Shown in pieces: positions 5,459 through 7,308 of a stretch of 7,308 nucleotides of DNA. The notes below the pieces were generated by a model. That model worked only from the letters and a program-made list of their open reading frames with translations. It was not told the origin of the DNA and ran no database searches. Source of the stretch: Candidatus Heimdallarchaeota archaeon (GTDB taxonomy: Archaea > Asgardarchaeota > Heimdallarchaeia > Hodarchaeales > LC-3); the NCBI GenBank assembly GCA_027364495.1, contig DAHXPE010000562.1, positions 1-7,308 on the forward strand, in the 5' to 3' direction. How positions within the stretch are numbered: the stretch's first letter is position 1; each line of letters starts with the position of its first letter. The translations under genes were made by a program, and so were the position numbers.

Positions 5459-7308
5459 ATCGTATTCTTTTCTTTTGCAAACTTAAATGATACCATTTCT
5501 TCTTCATTATATGAAAAACCTACCATTTCTTTTGCTTTCTGAAAATCTTCAGTAATAATTTCGAATGGCTCTTCATTTAATAAATTTTTCATGGCATTTC
5601 TTGATACAGAGGTAAATGTGCCAAATCTATTTAAAACATCTTTAGACATGAATCTCCTTATTGCTTGCATTCCAGCTTCTTTACAAAGAAGTTCAATCTG
5701 TGCTCCAGTTGGATTTTCTCCTAATCTCTCTAATAATTCTTCTAAAATAATATCTGGAGAAAGTGGCATATTTTTGGTATGAATCCTAAAAATTTCTAAA
5801 AGGTCTTCAGGTTTGGGAGGATGCAAATAAATTAACCTATCGAATCTACCTGGTCTTAGTAAAGCTGAATCAACTTTATCTGGTCTATTAGTAGCAGCAA
5901 TAACAAAAACATCAAATAACTCAACTAAACCATCTAATTCAGCTAATAATTGACTAACAACTCTTTCAGAAGCTCCTGTTGTATCTCCAGAACCTTCTTG
6001 TTGTCTAGAAGGACTTAGAGCATCAATTTCATCAAAAAATATAATACTTGGAGCTACTTGTTTAGCTTTTCTAAAAATTTCTCGAACGGCTCTTTCTGAT
6101 TCTCCTACCCATTTCGATAATAATTCTGATCCCTTAATTGAAATTAAATTAAATCGTGTTTCATTCGCAAGAGCTTTTACGATGTAAGTTTTTCCTGTTC
6201 CTGGTGAACCAAATAACAATAATCCTTTGGGAGGTTTGATTCCTGCATGTTTAAATAAATCAGGAAAACGAATGGACCAATCAACCGATTCTTTGATAAG
6301 TTTTTTAACATCTTCAAGTCCTCCGACATCTTCCCATTTGACATCAGGAATTTCAATGAAGATTTCTCGCATAGCACTAGGTTTAATAGAAAATAAAGCT
6401 GAAGTAAAATCAGCCATCGTGACTTTTATCTCTTCAATTTTGAATGGTATATCTGTCGGTCGATCCCAATTGATTTCTGGGATGAATCTTCTAATACTTC
6501 TAAAAGCTGCTTCACGACAAAGTGACGCTAGATCTGCCCCAACGTATCCATAGGACATATCAGCTAAAGTTAACAAGGAAACATCTTTTTCTAAAGGCAT
6601 ATTTCTTGTATGAATCATTAAGATCTCTTTTCGTGCATCTCGGTCTGGAACACCAATTTCTAATTCACGATCAAATCGACCTGGTCTTCGTAATGCAGGA
6701 TCAATAGAATTAGGCAAATTTGTTGCAGCTATAACAACAACTTCTCCACGACTTTCAATCCCATCCATAAGAGCAAGCAATTGAGCTACTAAGGAGGAGG
6801 TTATTTCAGATGCATCTTCACGTTTGGGTGCTATCGCATCAATTTCATCAATGAAAATGATACTAGGAGCTTTCTTTTTTGCATCTTCAAATAATTCACG
6901 AATTTTCTTTTCTGCTTCACCTGAATATTTTGAAAACACGTCAGCACCGGATAAGAAAATGAAATTAGATTGAGTTTCATTAGCCACGGCTCTTGCCAAT
7001 AGTGTCTTACCGGTTCCAGGTGGACCATACATGAGTAGTCCTTTAGGTGGAGTAACGCCTAATTTTATAAATAATTCTGGAAATCTAATAGGTAATTCAA
7101 TTATTTCACGTATATTTGTGACTGAATTGCCTAATCCACCAATATCTTCATAGGATATTTTAGGTATTGACCTATCTTCATCGTCTTTTTCTTTTTTAGT
7201 CTTTTTTACAGATATTTGAATTTCAGTATTCTCAGTCACTAAAACTGAACCAGATTCTGGCATTGGATTAATTCTATTGACAGAATATTCTATAACTCTA
7301 TTACCAGC
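5455..7308 (-). CDS. cdc48: Cdc48/p97/VAT-type double-AAA ATPase (N-terminus cut by window edge)
   Basis: The reading frame stays open from the stop at 5455 to the window edge, giving 617 residues; the ATG at 7263-7261 is internal, because 16 further codons upstream (ending RINPM) continue the chain. Counting from that Met, residues 1-20 (SGSVLVTENTEIQI) match the end of the Cdc48 N domain's first lobe region, but most of a full double-psi-barrel N domain is not seen. D1 has Walker A GPPGTGKT (80-87), pore loop KYSGEAE (112-118), Walker B IIFIDEID (135-142) and arginines in RRPGRFDRE. D2 has Walker A GSPGTGKT (352-359), pore loop KWVGESE (384-390), Walker B IIFFDEID (407-414) and LLRPGRFDRL. 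Both sites look catalytically competent. Cdc48/VAT hexamers unfold proteins, often for the proteasome or to take complexes apart. The C-terminus (KEKNTI) lacks an HbYX proteasome-docking motif. It is convergent with the oxidoreductase gene. The short stretch between the N-domain remnant and D1 is highly charged (KKTKKEKDDEDR). Confidence 0.93.
   Translation of the reverse strand, partial: AGNRVIEYSVNRINPMPESGSVLVTENTEIQISVKKTKKEKDDEDRSIPKISYEDIGGLGNSVTNIREIIELPIRFPELFIKLGVTPPKGLLMYGPPGTGKTLLARAVANETQSNFIFLSGADVFSKYSGEAEKKIRELFEDAKKKAPSIIFIDEIDAIAPKREDASEITSSLVAQLLALMDGIESRGEVVVIAATNLPNSIDPALRRPGRFDRELEIGVPDRDARKEILMIHTRNMPLEKDVSLLTLADMSYGYVGADLASLCREAAFRSIRRFIPEINWDRPTDIPFKIEEIKVTMADFTSALFSIKPSAMREIFIEIPDVKWEDVGGLEDVKKLIKESVDWSIRFPDLFKHAGIKPPKGLLLFGSPGTGKTYIVKALANETRFNLISIKGSELLSKWVGESERAVREIFRKAKQVAPSIIFFDEIDALSPSRQQEGSGDTTGASERVVSQLLAELDGLVELFDVFVIAATNRPDKVDSALLRPGRFDRLIYLHPPKPEDLLEIFRIHTKNMPLSPDIILEELLERLGENPTGAQIELLCKEAGMQAIRRFMSKDVLNRFGTFTSVSRNAMKNLLNEEPFEIITEDFQKAKEMVGFSYNEEEMVSFKFAKEKNTI

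Noticed and set aside
6227..6553. A 108-codon plus-strand frame within the Cdc48-like gene
   Set aside because: It runs antisense to the D1-D2 region, whose AAA motifs are unambiguous.
7261..7263. The ATG at 7263 as the true start of the Cdc48-like gene
   Set aside because: The frame remains open upstream to the window edge, and the following residues match an internal part of the Cdc48 N domain, so this Met is internal.

Overview
The window looks like a chromosomal fragment of an Asgard archaeon (Promethearchaeati). The DNA is visibly AT-rich, roughly one third G+C by eye. It carries a compact set of eukaryote-type ESCRT genes: an MIT-domain Vps4 ATPase, two different ESCRT-III subunits (one of the Vps2/24/46 type, one of the Vps20/32/60 type) and an ESCRT-II EAP30-domain subunit closest to Vps22/SNF8. 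TACK archaea have the simpler CdvABC system without ESCRT-II, so this combination points to Asgard. The lineage within Asgard cannot be settled from this window.

Left half (1-2733), all on the minus strand and read right to left: vps22-like (2733-2017), ESCRT-III of Vps20/32/60 type (1908-1201), ESCRT-III of Vps2/24/46 type (1180-587), then vps4 (520 to the window edge, truncated inside its AAA domain). The order runs from nucleator to filament to disassembly enzyme. The two ESCRT-III genes are only 20 bp apart. The other gaps are 108 and 66 bp and could hold extra promoters.

Middle (2734-5458), plus strand: after a 161-bp divergent intergenic region comes a metallo-beta-lactamase/beta-CASP ribonuclease without KH domains (aCPSF2-like). 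After another 161-bp gap comes a Gfo/Idh/MocA NAD(P)-dependent oxidoreductase that resembles the nucleotide-sugar dehydrogenases of the UDP-GlcNAc 3-dehydrogenase type.

Right part (5455-7308), minus strand: a Cdc48/p97/VAT-type double-AAA ATPase, truncated in its N domain by the window edge. Its stop codon overlaps that of the oxidoreductase in a 4-bp TTAA palindrome.

Functional reading: ESCRT-II (Vps22) would nucleate the Vps20/32/60-type polymer. The Vps2/24/46-type subunit carries a clear C-terminal MIM1 motif that should recruit Vps4 through the MIT domain encoded next door. Cdc48 is a second, unfoldase-type AAA machine close by but in a separate transcription unit. RNase and sugar-dehydrogenase genes have no evident direct role in ESCRT function. 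I found no RNA genes, mobile elements or CRISPR arrays. No gene-free stretch exceeds about 161 bp.
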